From Erodium maritimum (taxonomy: Eukaryota; Streptophyta; Magnoliopsida; Geraniales; Geraniaceae), in assembly GCA_963921825.1 (NCBI GenBank), contig OY997594.1:37194557-37258556 (forward strand): a stretch of 64,000 bases of DNA, in the 5' to 3' direction. The position numbers were made by a program, and so were the translations under genes. Numbering within the stretch: the first letter of the stretch is position 1; each line of letters starts with the position of its first letter. Below the pieces are notes generated by a model. The model made no database searches. It had not been told where the DNA came from and saw only the letters and a program-made list of their open reading frames with translations. Of the stretch, positions 33,824-45,480 are shown piece by piece.

Positions 33824-35552
33824 TGTAATAACCACTCCCGGTCAACGCCAGTCAAACCTGTGAAAAACAGGAAAATTTAAAAAATTTGGTCAGGCACTTA
33901 ATTAAACCTAAAATTGACTCCGAGGGTCATACCGGACGTAAGTTGACCCCGATATCGACCAAAGTGAGTTCCGGGGGACTCAGGGCAACTCTCTGACCAA
34001 TTTGGGAAATGTTGACTTTTCGCTGGAAAAGTCAACCGAGCGACGTTTTGGTCCATTCGAGGACCGTTTTGGGTCCAAAAAGCTTAGCCGTCGTCGCAGC
34101 GGTCTTAGTTGAGCCGTTTCCTTGTAGCCCGTCAAGTTTCGTAATTTCTTGGAAAAAGTGCCCGTTCGGGGCCCGAAACGTCCGAATTTCGCGAATCTGA
34201 TTGGAAAATATCTAGTAGATTTTTCCCAAAAAGGTGTGGGACCCACCTTGCCACTTGTCAAACAAGTGGTGGTGTTAGGTTTTGGGACAAGACAAGACAA
34301 GACTTGATGGTTAGTTTTGCTTTTTAAAGTGTTAGTTTTTTTAATAAAACAAAAGGGAAATAAGATGATACAGTCCATTTCAAAAAAAAAATTGGGGGTA
34401 GGTTTTAGAGAGAGAAAATGAGTTAGGAGAAAATGAGTTAGGAGAAAAGGAGAGAAAAGAGAAGAGGCTTGGGGAATTTGTGACGTTTCTTGATCATCCG
34501 ACCGGTGGATCGTCTCAATGATAGAAGAATCGAGTTCACACCGTCATTCTCTACGGTGAGCACCTAACCGATTTTCGTTTTGGAAAGTTCGAATTTTAGG
34601 GTTTGATTTTAAACGATTCAAATATGGTTGGGTTTTGTTTAAGTTTGGTTTAAAGATGATTGGTTGAGGTTTGGAGTTCGTTAGGAACGTTTTGGGGCGA
34701 AAAGGGAATTTTTCCCATTGTGGCCATGTGGGGCCCACGTGCTCGGGTGCTCGGGTTTAGTGTTCGGGTGGTTTAGAACGTTCCCCGGATCATTTATCCA
34801 TAACCGAATCGAAATTTGGAATTAAATTGGAAAAGTTGTATTTATCGGGTTTAGAAACTTTAAACGTTAATTAAATGACTCGGAAGTCGGAATTCGATTC
34901 CGTCGAGTGCCTAGGAACCCTTGAATTATTCTAAGACCGTAGAAACGAAAACGGGAATTTTCAGAGCCCCGGAAGGGCGTTTTCAAAACCCAGTCAGATT
35001 CGCCATGTCGGGCGAATCGGGCCTTTCCGGGTCCAATATCGACAATGTCGAGTAATTGGGAAGTTTGGGAGTGATCGACATTGTCGAGGTTACTTTTGGG
35101 CGTCAGGTTTATTAAAATTCAGTTTATGCCTGCAAGCTTAAAAGCGTTTAAAATTGTGTTCTTTTAGATCGTGCCGCTGACAGAGGAAAGGGAAAGCTAG
35201 GCGAGTGACCGAGATCACGCCGGAGCTTGATTGTGCGCTTTTGGAGAAAGCATACAAGGTAGGGAAAAGTAGCCGGATCTCGGCCCTAACTAGGGAAAGT
35301 TAACAGTAGAATTGCATGTGACACCGGGGTGTCGTGGGTTAAGTAGGTTTATCGAATATTAGAAAGGCATGATACAGGAACGTAGCGAATATTGGAAATG
35401 CATGTGACACTTAGTAGTGTCGTAGGAGCAGAGAACTTAGCGTTATTAGAATTACTGGAGGCATATGACCATGCCCGGAAGTTGTTTGTGAAACTGTTGA
35501 TATTAGGACTATTGGAGGCATTGGTTATGCCGGAGGTTGATTGTGTATTTTG

Positions 35553-36175
35553 CGTCTTGGGTGGCCATGAGAGCCCGTGTTTTACTGTTGTGTCTTGGGT
35601 GGCCATGAGAGCCCGTGTTTTACTGTTGTGTCTGGGTGGCTGTGAGTGTCGTGGGGTTGTTGAGCCCATGAGTTACTGTTGGTGTGTCTTGGGTGGCCGT
35701 GAGTTCTGTGGGGTTGTTGAGCCCGTGAGTTACTGTTGGTGTGTCTTGGGTGGCCGTGAGTGCCGTGGGGTTGTTGAGCCCGTGAGTTACTGTTGGTGTG
35801 TCTTGGGTGGCCATGAGTGCTGTGGGGTTGTTGAGCCCGTGAGTTACTGTTGGAGTGTCTTGGGTGGCCATGAGTGTCGTGGGGTTGTTGAGCCCATGAG
35901 TTACTGTTGGTGTGTCTTGGGTGGCCGTGAGTGCCCGTGGGGTTGTTGAGCCCGTGAGTTATGGTTGGTGTGTCTTGGGTGTCCGTGAGTGCCCGTGGGG
36001 TTGTTGAGCCCGTGAGTTATGGTTGGTGTGTCTTGGGAGGTCGTGAGTGTCCGTGGGGTTGTTGAGCCAGTGAGTTATGGTTGGTGTGTCTTGGGAGGCC
36101 GTGAGTGCCCGTGGGGTTGTTGAATCTGTGTTTTACTGTTGGTGTCTTGGGTGGCCATGAGTGCATGTGGAGTGT
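35553..36175. repeat. ~57-bp tandem repeats in gypsy LTR (about 12 units)
   Basis: Units carry GTCTTGGGTGGCCATGAGTG and GTTGTTGAGCCCGTGAGTTA. The first two are shorter (~38 bp). They read as open frames in both directions, but only because the repeat lacks stops. The counterpart array in gypsy element 1 has six units. Confidence 0.92.
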
Positions 36176-36305
36176 TGAACCTGTGTTGTTGCTGCTTGTT
36201 GAACTTTGCTTGTGAATGTGATTGTGCTTGCCCGAGGTTAGTGACCCGACTGTGTGTCGGGAAGTGGTGTGGAATTTGGCTGGCTTACCTGACAGGGATC
36301 GGTAA

Positions 36306-36446
36306 GTTGCGAGCGTTCTTTGGCTGGCCTGACCGAGTTCGAGTCTCGGGAGGTTGCGGGCGTTCTTTGGCTGGCTTGACCAAGTTCGAGTCTCGGGAAG
36401 TTGCGAGCATTCTTTGGCTAGCCTGACTGAGTTCGAGTATCGGGAG
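36306..36446. repeat. 47-bp tandem repeats (three units plus a partial)
   Basis: Units start GTTGCGAGCGTTCTTTGGCT and end CTCGGGAG. They lie in the LTR region where the other copy has the unrelated 43/44-bp repeats (13505-13722). Confidence 0.88.
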
Positions 36447-37180
36447 GTTGTGAGCGTTTTTAGGCGATGAGAGGGCTGCTCCCCTTCCGACTAGCTATCG
36501 GAAAAGCAGCGTTGTATATATCGCCAACAGGTCGACCGCCTGGAGCCTGACAGGGATCGGCAAAGCGCGTGGGGCAGGCTCGAGCCCAGTCGGTTAGCAA
36601 CTGGCAATGAGCAGCTGACAGGAGTGCGATCCTTTGTGATCTTGTTTGGTGTGCGATCCTTTGTGATCTTGGGTGTTGCGTGGTGGTCTGTCGTTTCTTT
36701 GGAGGAGGTCGTCGATCGTTGTGTCGGGTCTACCTTACGTGTCCGAGTGTTGAGTCGGCTGAGGAAAGTATCAGTGTGTGGGTGTCGGTCGGGTTACTTG
36801 AGTTGGGGATGGTGTTCCCGGTGTTGAGTTGGTTGTTGGTGTTACCGGCATTGTCTGCTAATTATGTCGTAGTCAGTCTGTTATCCATGGTGGTGAGCGA
36901 ACGCTCACCCCTAGCTGCTTTTCCTACAGGTACCGGTCGCAGGTTGGACTAGGTGAGCTTCCGAAGCTTGAAGAGCTGGGAGCGGGATTCTGGGTTTATT
37001 TTGAGTCTAGCGACGGATACCACACTTTTGTCCACTTGTTGGGACGTGTTTCAAGTTGTAAATATTATTTTGTTGAACAAACGGTGATCTTAAAGTGATT
37101 TAATGTAAAAGGTTTCAAAATATTTTATCATTTTAAAAGTTCACGTCCTGAGTTCGGTTTACTGAAATTGTGGCGTGACA

Positions 37181-38062
37181 GACCGTGTCCGATGTGTAGG
37201 ATAAGTACCGACGCTGGTTGCCAAGACATCCACAGGTTCGACTTTCTTCCCCTTCTCCTTCGAGGACGCAGCATTCGTCTTCCCCATTTCTAGTCATGCA
37301 ACTGCGACGAGGGGGATCTCTACGGTGGTCCGATGTTCCTTCCATTCCAAGTAACATGTTGGTCTCTCCAAACCCTAGATCATCAAATCCCCGGGCCTAC
37401 CATGACCTTGCTCTGGTTTCTTATTTGGGCGGCGTGGTGGCTAGGGTTCCGCCTTTACCAGGGTCTCCTCCGAGGTTTCAGCGAGCCATGCCTCGAGTAT
37501 CCTGACTCTTTTCGGTACCACACCTGCAGCTCCGATGGTTTTCGCCGCCATCGGCGCGTCCTTCTCCGTGGCCTCCACCACCGCACCCTCTGAAGCCACC
37601 GCCGTTGCGTCTCTAAAGTCTTCATCGTCATCGTCTCTTAAATCGCCCCATCTCTGCCTCCACCACCGCACCGCCCTCCACCCCTCTCTCGATTAATGAT
37701 ATGGCTAATCGAGTGGGTCTTTGAAACCGATGATAGCAGGTTCGGTCGCACTCTCCAGAGTATGCAAGTATGCAACATTTAGGCAATACCTTGAGCAGCC
37801 GTAGTCAGTTTCATCATAGTTTAGAAGTGGATGATAGCAGGTTTGGTCATAATCTACCGTGCATGCAGCGTTTAGGCAAGACCTTGAGCAACCGTAGTCA
37901 ACTTCGACTAGTTTTTTATACCGTCAGTGATGGTTATAATGTGAAAAGAACGGCGACACCATTGTGTCTTTTGTCTGTTATTCGTGGTCAAAAATTTATT
38001 CCTGATACACTCAGATGTATTTGAATTTAAGTTAATGAATTGCACATTTCGCTCAAAAAAAA
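37181..38062 (+). mobile_element. LINE-like 3' end with poly(A) tail
   Basis: It ends in a TTTCGCTC then A8 tail (38055-38062), as L1-type plant LINEs do. No RT domain is present; the sequence upstream is C/T-rich and non-coding. Two ~101-bp direct repeats starting GATGATAGCAGGTT lie at 37729-37829 and 37830-37925. The left boundary is the end of the gypsy LTR. It could be a short non-autonomous LINE derivative; this is inference. Confidence 0.5.
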
Positions 38063-38106
38063 TCTCCACCTAATATGCAGGGTCCTTACGGCCTGATCAA
38101 CGCTTG

Positions 38107-38122
38107 AATCAATATCCTTTTA
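38107..38122. repeat. Target site duplication of LINE1, left copy
   Basis: AATCAATATCCTTTTA, repeated exactly at 45465-45480 directly after the poly(A) of LINE1 (the first A may belong to the tail). Confidence 0.92.
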
Positions 38123-38434
38123 GTAAACAACTTAAGATAACCGAAAAATGAAAACTCTCTCTACATGCTACAGTAGCTTCTTCTCCTTCCTCATCATGTT
38201 CTTAGCATTTCTGCATCATGATTCCTCTCCCTTTCTCTGATTTGGCTCTGGTATAGTGTCGAGGGTGATCTACGCAGATCATCGGACCACCATTCTCTCG
38301 GGCTTCTGTTGGTTGGGCTTCTTTTGGTTCCTCTCACGGTTACTCTGTACTTTTGGGCCCTCTCAAGGTTACTCGGTTCATTTCAGTTCAGTTTGAAGCA
38401 AGGCTCTCTTCACTATAAGCTCTATTCTGGGGTC

Positions 38435-40930
38435 ATGGGACTATATATTGAAGAACTCAGTGGGAATATGCGAGATCATCAATTGCCTCAGGTTACTAGG
38501 TCTGAAGGGATTGATAAGCTAAGAAATAACTCCTCCTCATCCATAGGTCCTCCTCTGGGTTTTGAAAAGACAAAGAAGAAGTTGATCAAGAAGAAAGGAA
38601 GAAAAAGAAGTGTTTCTTCATCCTCTTCAGACAGATTTCAACAATATTCTGAAGGGGGGTATACAAAGCTTATTCATGGACAGAAAATGTTCTATGATAA
38701 GTTCTTTCAACCGGTTGATTCTGATACAGACATTACTCCTTCCTCTCTTCAATTGCAAAAAGCTACCAAACATGTGAGATATGATGGCAACAATTTTTCT
38801 TCTTGGGGTACTCCTCTAGTTTATCATACTGCTTTTGTTAGGAATCTCCCTCCTAAAGCACATGTCTCTTGGCTACAAAACATCTTCTATCTTGTAAAGG
38901 GTTATTGCAAAGCTCTAGTGGCTCTGAAACCAAACATGAAAGGTATTTGGTATGGCTTTGTGTACTTTGACTCAGAGGAAGCACTGCAGCAAGCCATTCT
39001 CAAATACAATGGAGCTTCATACTGGAGAAACAAGTTATTTGTAACAAAAGCTTGGAAGTGGGCTGTCTCCAAACACCCATTGCAACAGACTTCAAATTTT
39101 TGGCAAAGGCCAAACTCAAGCTTGGCTTCACCTCCTCAGCATTGGAACAACAGTATAATGAATTATGAGGATTATTTACATAAAGGTTCAATTGTTTCTA
39201 CACAAGTAGCATTTCTGCAGCAATCTCATTTAGCCTTATCACATTTGAATATCAGTATTGAAGCAATGCAGCATGAAATAGCAATGCAAGGGGTCTCTGA
39301 AATAGTGCTTAAATCACTGGGAAACAAAGTTGTTTTGGTTCAATGTCCAGATATGGCTTATCATAAGGAACTTCTCTCTGATAAGGGTGCTTGGTTGAAA
39401 GAATGGATGATTAATATCCCAGCCTCTGCTGAACTTTGTCTAAAAGGTGGGAGGTTTATTTGGATGGCTATACAAGGCATTCCTTACCATGGATGGTGTG
39501 AGGAAACCTTTCAAGCTGCAGTAATTGAGTATGGAGACATTTTGTTTACTCATCCTTCATCTAAAAGTGCCTTGGAGATAGACATAGCCTATGTACTCAT
39601 TCACAGCAAAAATCTGAAGCCAATATCTAAGGAGGTTATCATCACTCTTGGAAATTCTGGGTATAAAGTCCTGGTCTCATATGTCATAGGCAGTGCACTC
39701 CCTCCACTGCAATTATCTTATTCATCAGGCTTATCATCAAATCTAAGTGATTCTAGCTTTTCTTATGTGGATCCTCTCATCTCTCCTCCAATTGGTTTAA
39801 ATACTCATAATCTTTGCACTGAAATGTTAATGCCAGTAGCTCATTTATTGGTAGAAGTTGATCATGAGCTTGGTTTCATTGATGAAAGTAATGAGCATTT
39901 TCTTCCAAAAGAACAGTTATGCCCTGATGTTTTGGTTCTAAGAGCTCAGGTGGAGAATGTTGGTCCTCTAGGTGCAGAGTTTATTGAAGAAGATGAACAT
40001 TTACTTCCAACAGAACATTTATGTTCTGATGCTTTGGTCCTAAAAACTCAGGTGGAGAATGTTGGTCTTCTTGGTGTAGAGAATATTGAAGAGGGTGAAG
40101 TTATTGCAGCTGTTGAATTTGTCAGTTATGATCCCCCTCAAATCCCTACAGTAGTTGAAACTATGGTCTTGTCTCTTGAAGAAAAGGATACTTTGGAAAA
40201 TTTAACTATTCATATTCTATCCCATGAGGAGTATGGGTTTAAACTCAGTCTCAATTTGTCAGATATTGACAAGGTTGTAAGTCTTCCCCTCAAACAGCAA
40301 GCTCTAATCCTCTCTTCATCTCCAGTCTCAACTGACAAGCATTTATTAAGGATGGAGCCTTCTCAGACTTTGGAAAATGAATCATTTAAGAGGGCTGACA
40401 TGGATGTAAATGTTTGCTCTTTACAGCCCATATCTTTGGGTCCACAAGGTCTGAATAGTTTGAACAGTGATGGTGAATTTGGCTCCCCAATTTCAAATGT
40501 TTCCCCCTCTTTTGAACCACTCTTTATTCAAGCACAAGTGGATGAAGTATCAGATTTTATGGGACTGACAAGTACTCCACATCAGCAACATTACAATCTA
40601 AAGAAGAAAAAAAAAGTAAAAAATGCAGCCCCTCATAAGTATGTAACTAGGTCCAAAATCAAAGAAGGGCTTCAGCAAATGCAGCAGGAGACTCAAAAGG
40701 ATATCTCCTTCTTATCCTTATCAACTGAAGCTAAGAAAGCTTGGGGTTTTGGCAAAGCTTTAGGCCTAAAAGCTAAAGGCAAAGAAGAGGGAATTCTGCA
40801 GCAACTAAGCTTATTGGAGAATAAAAGGAACCTCAGTTAAGAGTTTGAAGTGGGATCTGAGGATGAATTTGTAGACTTAGACAAGGATTTTGAGGATCCA
40901 AGTCTTCTAGGAACTATCTTCTCTAATTAA
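38435..40930 (+). pseudogene. LINE1 ORF1, RRM-like RNA-binding protein
   Basis: The first ATG of the open frame is at 38435 (the frame is open further upstream but has no ATG). About 802 codons to a TAA at 40838. Visible: GPPLGFEK with a Lys/Arg cluster, an RRM-like fold (TAFVRNLPPKAHVSWLQNIF ... GIWYGFVYF ... NKLFVTKAWKW; about residues 130-215), a DUF4283-like region (VVLVQCPD ... GGRFIWMAIQGIPYHGWCEE; about 300-400), an acidic Ser-rich linker and a basic end with YVTRSK. The same frame continues after the TAA for 29 acidic codons to a TAA at 40928, so that TAA may be a mutation. Likely role: binds LINE RNA. Confidence 0.85.
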
Positions 40931-40936
40931 TTAGCA

Positions 40937-43900
40937 ATGAAAGTCCTCTCCTGGAATGTGAGAGGCATCTCTTCCTCACAAAAGAGAAGAAGTTTTAATG
41001 CCTTGGTACACAAGCAACAGCCCAATCTCATTTTCTTGCAGGAATCAAAATTAGAAAAAAAATACCTGCTTGGTTTCTCAGGTCCTGTGGCTTATCTTGG
41101 GTTGGGAGATGATTGATATACCTGCTGAAGGAAAATCAGAAGGTCTCATTACCTTCTGGAAATCAAATGACTACTCAATGTCAAGTTTCAAATGTCTTCA
41201 AGGAGCTCTAATCTGGTTGGGTATGTCCAAAGCCTTGAATAAGAATTGTTGCCTGATCAATATTTATGCCCCTTGTTCAAGAGCAGGAACGAGCAAGCTC
41301 TAGTCAGAGATAAGTGATTTTATCAATAGTCTAATTCCTCCTCCTATCATCTTATTGGGGGGAGATTTTAATGTCACGCTCTCTATTGCTGAAAGAGCTT
41401 CTCAGAGGCCTTATTCCCCAGATATGAGGTCATTTCAAAATTTTATAGACTCTTTGGGAGTAATTGATCTCCCCTTGCAAAATGGGAAGTATACTTGGTT
41501 TGGTGGTGGTTCTTTTGCTTCAAAGCTGGACAGGTTTCTTGTATCATTGGACTTTATCCAAGCTTATTCTGCTCTCACACAAGCCGCTCTCCCAAGATGT
41601 ATCTCTTGGCCAATTCTGCTATATGATAATCTAGGCCAATTCTGCTATATGATAATCTAGTTGATTGGGGGCCAAGACCATTCAAATTTTTAAATGTCTG
41701 GACAGAAGATGGAAGATTCTATGATGCTGTTAAATTATTCTGGCAAGGCCTTCAAGTGGTTGGGCAGCGTCAATATGTCTTATGGATGAAGTTGAAATTA
41801 TTGAAAGGCATGCTCAAAAAATGGAATGTAGAAGTCTTTGGAGCTCTTGACACTCATATTGCTGATCTAATATCTTCAATAGACAAGCTGGATAGTGTGT
41901 TGAATACCATAAAACTCTCTAACATTGAATGTTGTGATAGGGGCAAGCTTAAGGCTGAGTTGATCCAGAAATATAAATTGCAATCCCAGCTTTGGAGCCA
42001 AAAAGCTAGAAGAAAATGGATTAATGAAGGTGATAAGGGCTCTAAATATTACCATAGAATTGCAAATTTCAAAGGAGCAATCAAAAGAATATCTCATATT
42101 TGGGTTAATGACAACACTTTATCCAGTCCTGAAGAAATAAAAAGGGTTGCTGCAGTTCATTTCTCAAGAAGGTTTACTGCTTCAATTTCTCAGCCCTTAG
42201 ATCTGGATGAGCTCCCTTTTGAATTTTTAACTTCTGAACAAGCTTAGTGGCTAGAAAGGCCTTTTGAGGATGATGAAGTGTTACAAGCCCTATTAGCCTG
42301 CAAAGGAGATAAAGCATCTGGACCACATGGTTATACCCTTCATTTTTTCCAAGTATGCTGGCCAATTATCAAAAATGATCTGCTATTATTCATCAACCAT
42401 TTCCATCAAACATGACAGATTGGAAAAGGCCTCAGTTCCTCATTTATGACCTTGGTTCCAAAAGGTCCATCCCCTTTGTCCTTTGATGATTATAGGCCAA
42501 TTAGTTTGATGGGAGGGCCCTATAAAGTTCTCTATAAATTGCTCTCTTCAAGGCTTAAAGAAACAATAGGCTTTTTGGTGGGGGATGAGCAAACTGGTTT
42601 TATATCAGGCAGGAAAATCACAGATGGTATTTTAATAGCAGCTGAGGTAGTCCATTATATCAAAAAGGAAAAAAACAAAAGCCTTTATCTTCAAGGCATA
42701 TTTTGAAAAGGCCTTTGATAATGTCAGTTGGGACTTTGTTATGAAAATTCTCTCAAAAATGGGGTTTGGAGCTAAGTGGAAAATGTGGATGTTGGTTTGT
42801 CTCAAAGCAAATGTGTCCATTCTGATAAATGGATCTCTTAGTCCAGATTTCCAAATTTTCAAGGGGCTAAGACAAGGTTGTGCTCTCTCCCCTTTGATTT
42901 TTGTGCTTGTGGCAGAAGGTCTCAATCAACTTATGAAAGCTTCATTACAACAGGGTCTTATACAAGGTATTAAGATGAATGCAACCTGTCCTACAATTCA
43001 CATCTGCAGTTTGCAGATGATACCATATTTTTCTTAGAGGCAAATAAGGAAGGGGTTTCTTGTCTAAAATTTGTTTTCAAGCTATTCAAAGTTGCAGCTG
43101 GTTTAAAGGTCAATTATGATAAGTCACATATATACACATTCAATCTATCTGAGGCAGAAGAAATGGAAATCATACATATTCTCAATTGTCCAAAAGGGAA
43201 TTTTCCAATGACTTACTTGGGGTTCCATTGGGTGCAAATCCTAAAAGAAAGGCCACTTGGACATGTATCATACAAAAATCCAAAAATGCACTAGGTTTGT
43301 GGGAGGCCAAGATGATGTCACTAGGTTGCAGATTAACTCTTCTGAAGACAACTTTGGGAGCATTGCCTCTCTACTTCTTCTCTATTATAAAAGCTCCAAA
43401 AGGAGTGCTTAAGGAAATGGTTAGCTGGCAAAGAAGATTTTTGTGGCATGGTAAGTCTTCCTCAAAAGTATTGTGTAAAACCAGATGGAGCAATGTCTGC
43501 AAATCAAAAGAAGAGGGAGGGTTGGGGGTAAAAGATCTAGAGCTGATGAATTTGACTCTGTTAGCCAAGTGGTGGTGGAGGTTTGCTCTGGAAAGACATT
43601 CTTTGTGGAAATTAGTTGTTTGTTCGAAATTTGGGTGGGATCCAAATGAATGGGATTTGAGCAAGTTCCCAGAAGTTGGTAGTTGTTGCTTCATGGCTCC
43701 AATTTTGGATGTGATAAAGGATCCAAGATGCAATAACTTCTTTGGAATGAGAGGCTTGTCATGGAGAATTGGTAATGGAGAAAGAGTCTTCTTCTGGGAT
43801 GACATATGGTGGGGGTAAATACCTTTCAGATACTTATTTCCAAGGATATTCCTGCTAGCTCAAGACAAAAAAGCCAGAGTTGCTGAATTATTTGAGGTTT

Positions 43901-44644
43901 TGGAAGTAAATGACTGGGAAATCATTTTAAGAAGAAGTCCTAGAGGATGGGAAGAAGATGAATGGGAAATGTTTTGTTCAGTCTTAGAAGGTGTTAATCT
44001 TAATCAGTTGGAAGATTCATTGAATTGGGTGTGGGATGCCAGAGGGTTTACAGTCAGAAAGTTATATATCTTAATGGCCCAGCAAGGATCTCAAAATGCA
44101 CAGACAATTAGCTGGTCAAAGGCCCTGTGGTTGCCTGGAATTCCCCTAAAAAAAATCAGCTTTTTGCTGGATGGCTTGTCTAGATATAATACCCTCTAAG
44201 TGCTACCTGGATAAGAGAGGCTTCAAGATGTCTTTGGAAGAAATCATCTGTCCAATATGTAATTGGGATTTTAAAGAGTGCAATCATGTTTTACTGTATT
44301 GTAAGAGAGCTTGGGAAGTATGGGGTTTGGTTGCTTCTTGGTGGGGGATACTTTTCATTGTCCCTGGTTCAGTATCCTGTCTTCTAACATCCTGGTATAC
44401 CTTGGTTGAGAGCAAAAAATTGAAGAAAGCTTGGTGCAGCTGGTGTGTTGGCATATTTGGTTGGCCAGGAATTTATCTCTTTCAAGGCATCATTCTAACT
44501 GCTGAGGATATATTCTCTAACATCCTCAGCTATTCTTATAACTGGGAAGTTTCAAGACCTAGAAAAGCCTCAGTTCATTTCTCTTTCTTGTTATGGAAGG
44601 AAAATCCCAGAACCTGTTTTCCTTGTAAGGTGATTCCTTTATGA
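40937..44644 (+). pseudogene. LINE1 ORF2: endonuclease and reverse transcriptase, broken
   Basis: The ATG at 40937 (MKVLSWNVRGISSSQKRR) begins the APE-type endonuclease, stopped near 41066 and again further on. GGDFNVTL and GKYTWFGGGSFASKLDRFLV are visible. A 26-bp tandem duplication (41608-41659) shifts the frame in the SDHCP region. RT then shows TLVPKGPSPLSFDDYRPISL, GFISGRKITDGI, FEKAFDNVSWDF and GLRQGCALSPLIF; the FADD catalytic motif lies in the neighbouring frame near 43013. The zf-RVT domain is at about 44171-44330 (CPICNWDFKECNHVL). No RNase H is seen. At least five stops or shifts make it inactive. Confidence 0.9.
41608..41659. repeat. 26-bp tandem duplication inside LINE1 ORF2
   Basis: GGCCAATTCTGCTATATGAT plus six more bases, twice in direct succession. 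The copy in LINE2 ORF2 is single, so this is a private mutation that also breaks the frame. Confidence 0.92.
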
Positions 44645-45480
44645 TCTTTGGATTGGGGTTGGGTTGGTTTGGGTGGTTTGGGTAGTTGTTTAGGTAGGTT
44701 TGAGTTGAGAGGTGAGCTGGTGAGGTGTTGTTCTGGTCTCTAAGTTTGGGGTCCTTGTTAGCTTTTGTGTGGGGGTTGTCTCTTGTGTGTGGGTATGTCC
44801 TTTAGGTTGAGAGGTTTGTCTCCTCCTTTTGTCTTGTTGTTGTGTTCTGCTGTTGTTTCCTTTATTGCCTTGGGTGTTTGGCTTGTTTTGGTATTGGTTC
44901 TGGCCCTTTTGCATCCTTCTCAAAGGCTCTTGTTGCTGCAACTTGTACTCTCCTTCCTACTTCAGTCGATTATGCAGTAGTGGAAGTGTTCTGCAGAAGT
45001 TGGTTTTCCGTTTTTGAGACTCTAGGCTCTTTCTCCTTTTGCAGCTTTGGCAAGCTTGTTAACATTTTCTGAAGGTCTGATGGCTTTAAGGCTTGGCGTG
45101 GGTTGCAAGGCACCAACGTTACCTGAGGAAAACGTGAGCCTCAAGCTGCACATCCTGAAAGCGTGCGTCTCAACTCACCCAAGCTGATTTTAAAATTTGG
45201 CATTTTATTACCCTTTATGTTTCCTACTTTTTAAAGCCGGTTCCTTGTGTTCATTTTGTCTCTGGTTTAGCCTTGTGATTCATGGGTTTGTTGGTATTCT
45301 TATGGTATTTTTAGTGGTTTTTTAAGTCTCGTTTAGTTGTTGGCTATTATCAGATAGCTGCGCTTATTTTTGAGCTTTTGAGATTTTAAGAGCAATCCGT
45401 TGTAACTCCTCTTTTCACCTCAAAAGAGGTTTCAATTTAATATACGATTTGTTGATAAAAAAAAAATCAATATCCTTTTA

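Larger units (their letters stand above)
33824..37180 (+). mobile_element. Gypsy LTR (3357 bp), same family as gypsy element 1, with PPT stub
   Basis: Starts TGTAATAACCACTCCCGG and ends GTGGCGTGACA, the reverse complement of the gypsy element 1 LTR ends. Flanking 5-mers (TAGAT and GACCG) do not match. The left flank GGGGGGTAGAT equals the gypsy polypurine tract. It is therefore more likely a 3' LTR whose element was lost than a true solo LTR. It is longer than 12924-15826, mainly because of more tandem repeats. Confidence 0.85.
38123..45465 (+). mobile_element. LINE1: L1-type plant LINE with RRM-like ORF1, near complete
   Basis: A 5' UTR (38123-38434), ORF1, ORF2 (endonuclease, RT, zf-RVT), a ~0.8 kb 3' UTR with no gene (44645-45456) and a poly(A) tail of about 10 (45457-45466), between 16-bp perfect duplications. 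Poly(A) plus a long target duplication is the mark of target-primed reverse transcription. ORF2 is broken in many places. The duplication is still perfect, so the insertion is not very old, or the duplication escaped mutation. Confidence 0.95.

Noticed and set aside
33599-33880. Short Met/Ala-rich open frame that looks like a signal peptide
   Set aside because: It runs into the gypsy LTR and has no downstream coding sequence; composition alone is not enough.
35392-35949. 185-codon open frame rich in Gly/Cys/Trp repeats
   Set aside because: It covers the ~57-bp minisatellite inside a gypsy LTR; not a protein gene.
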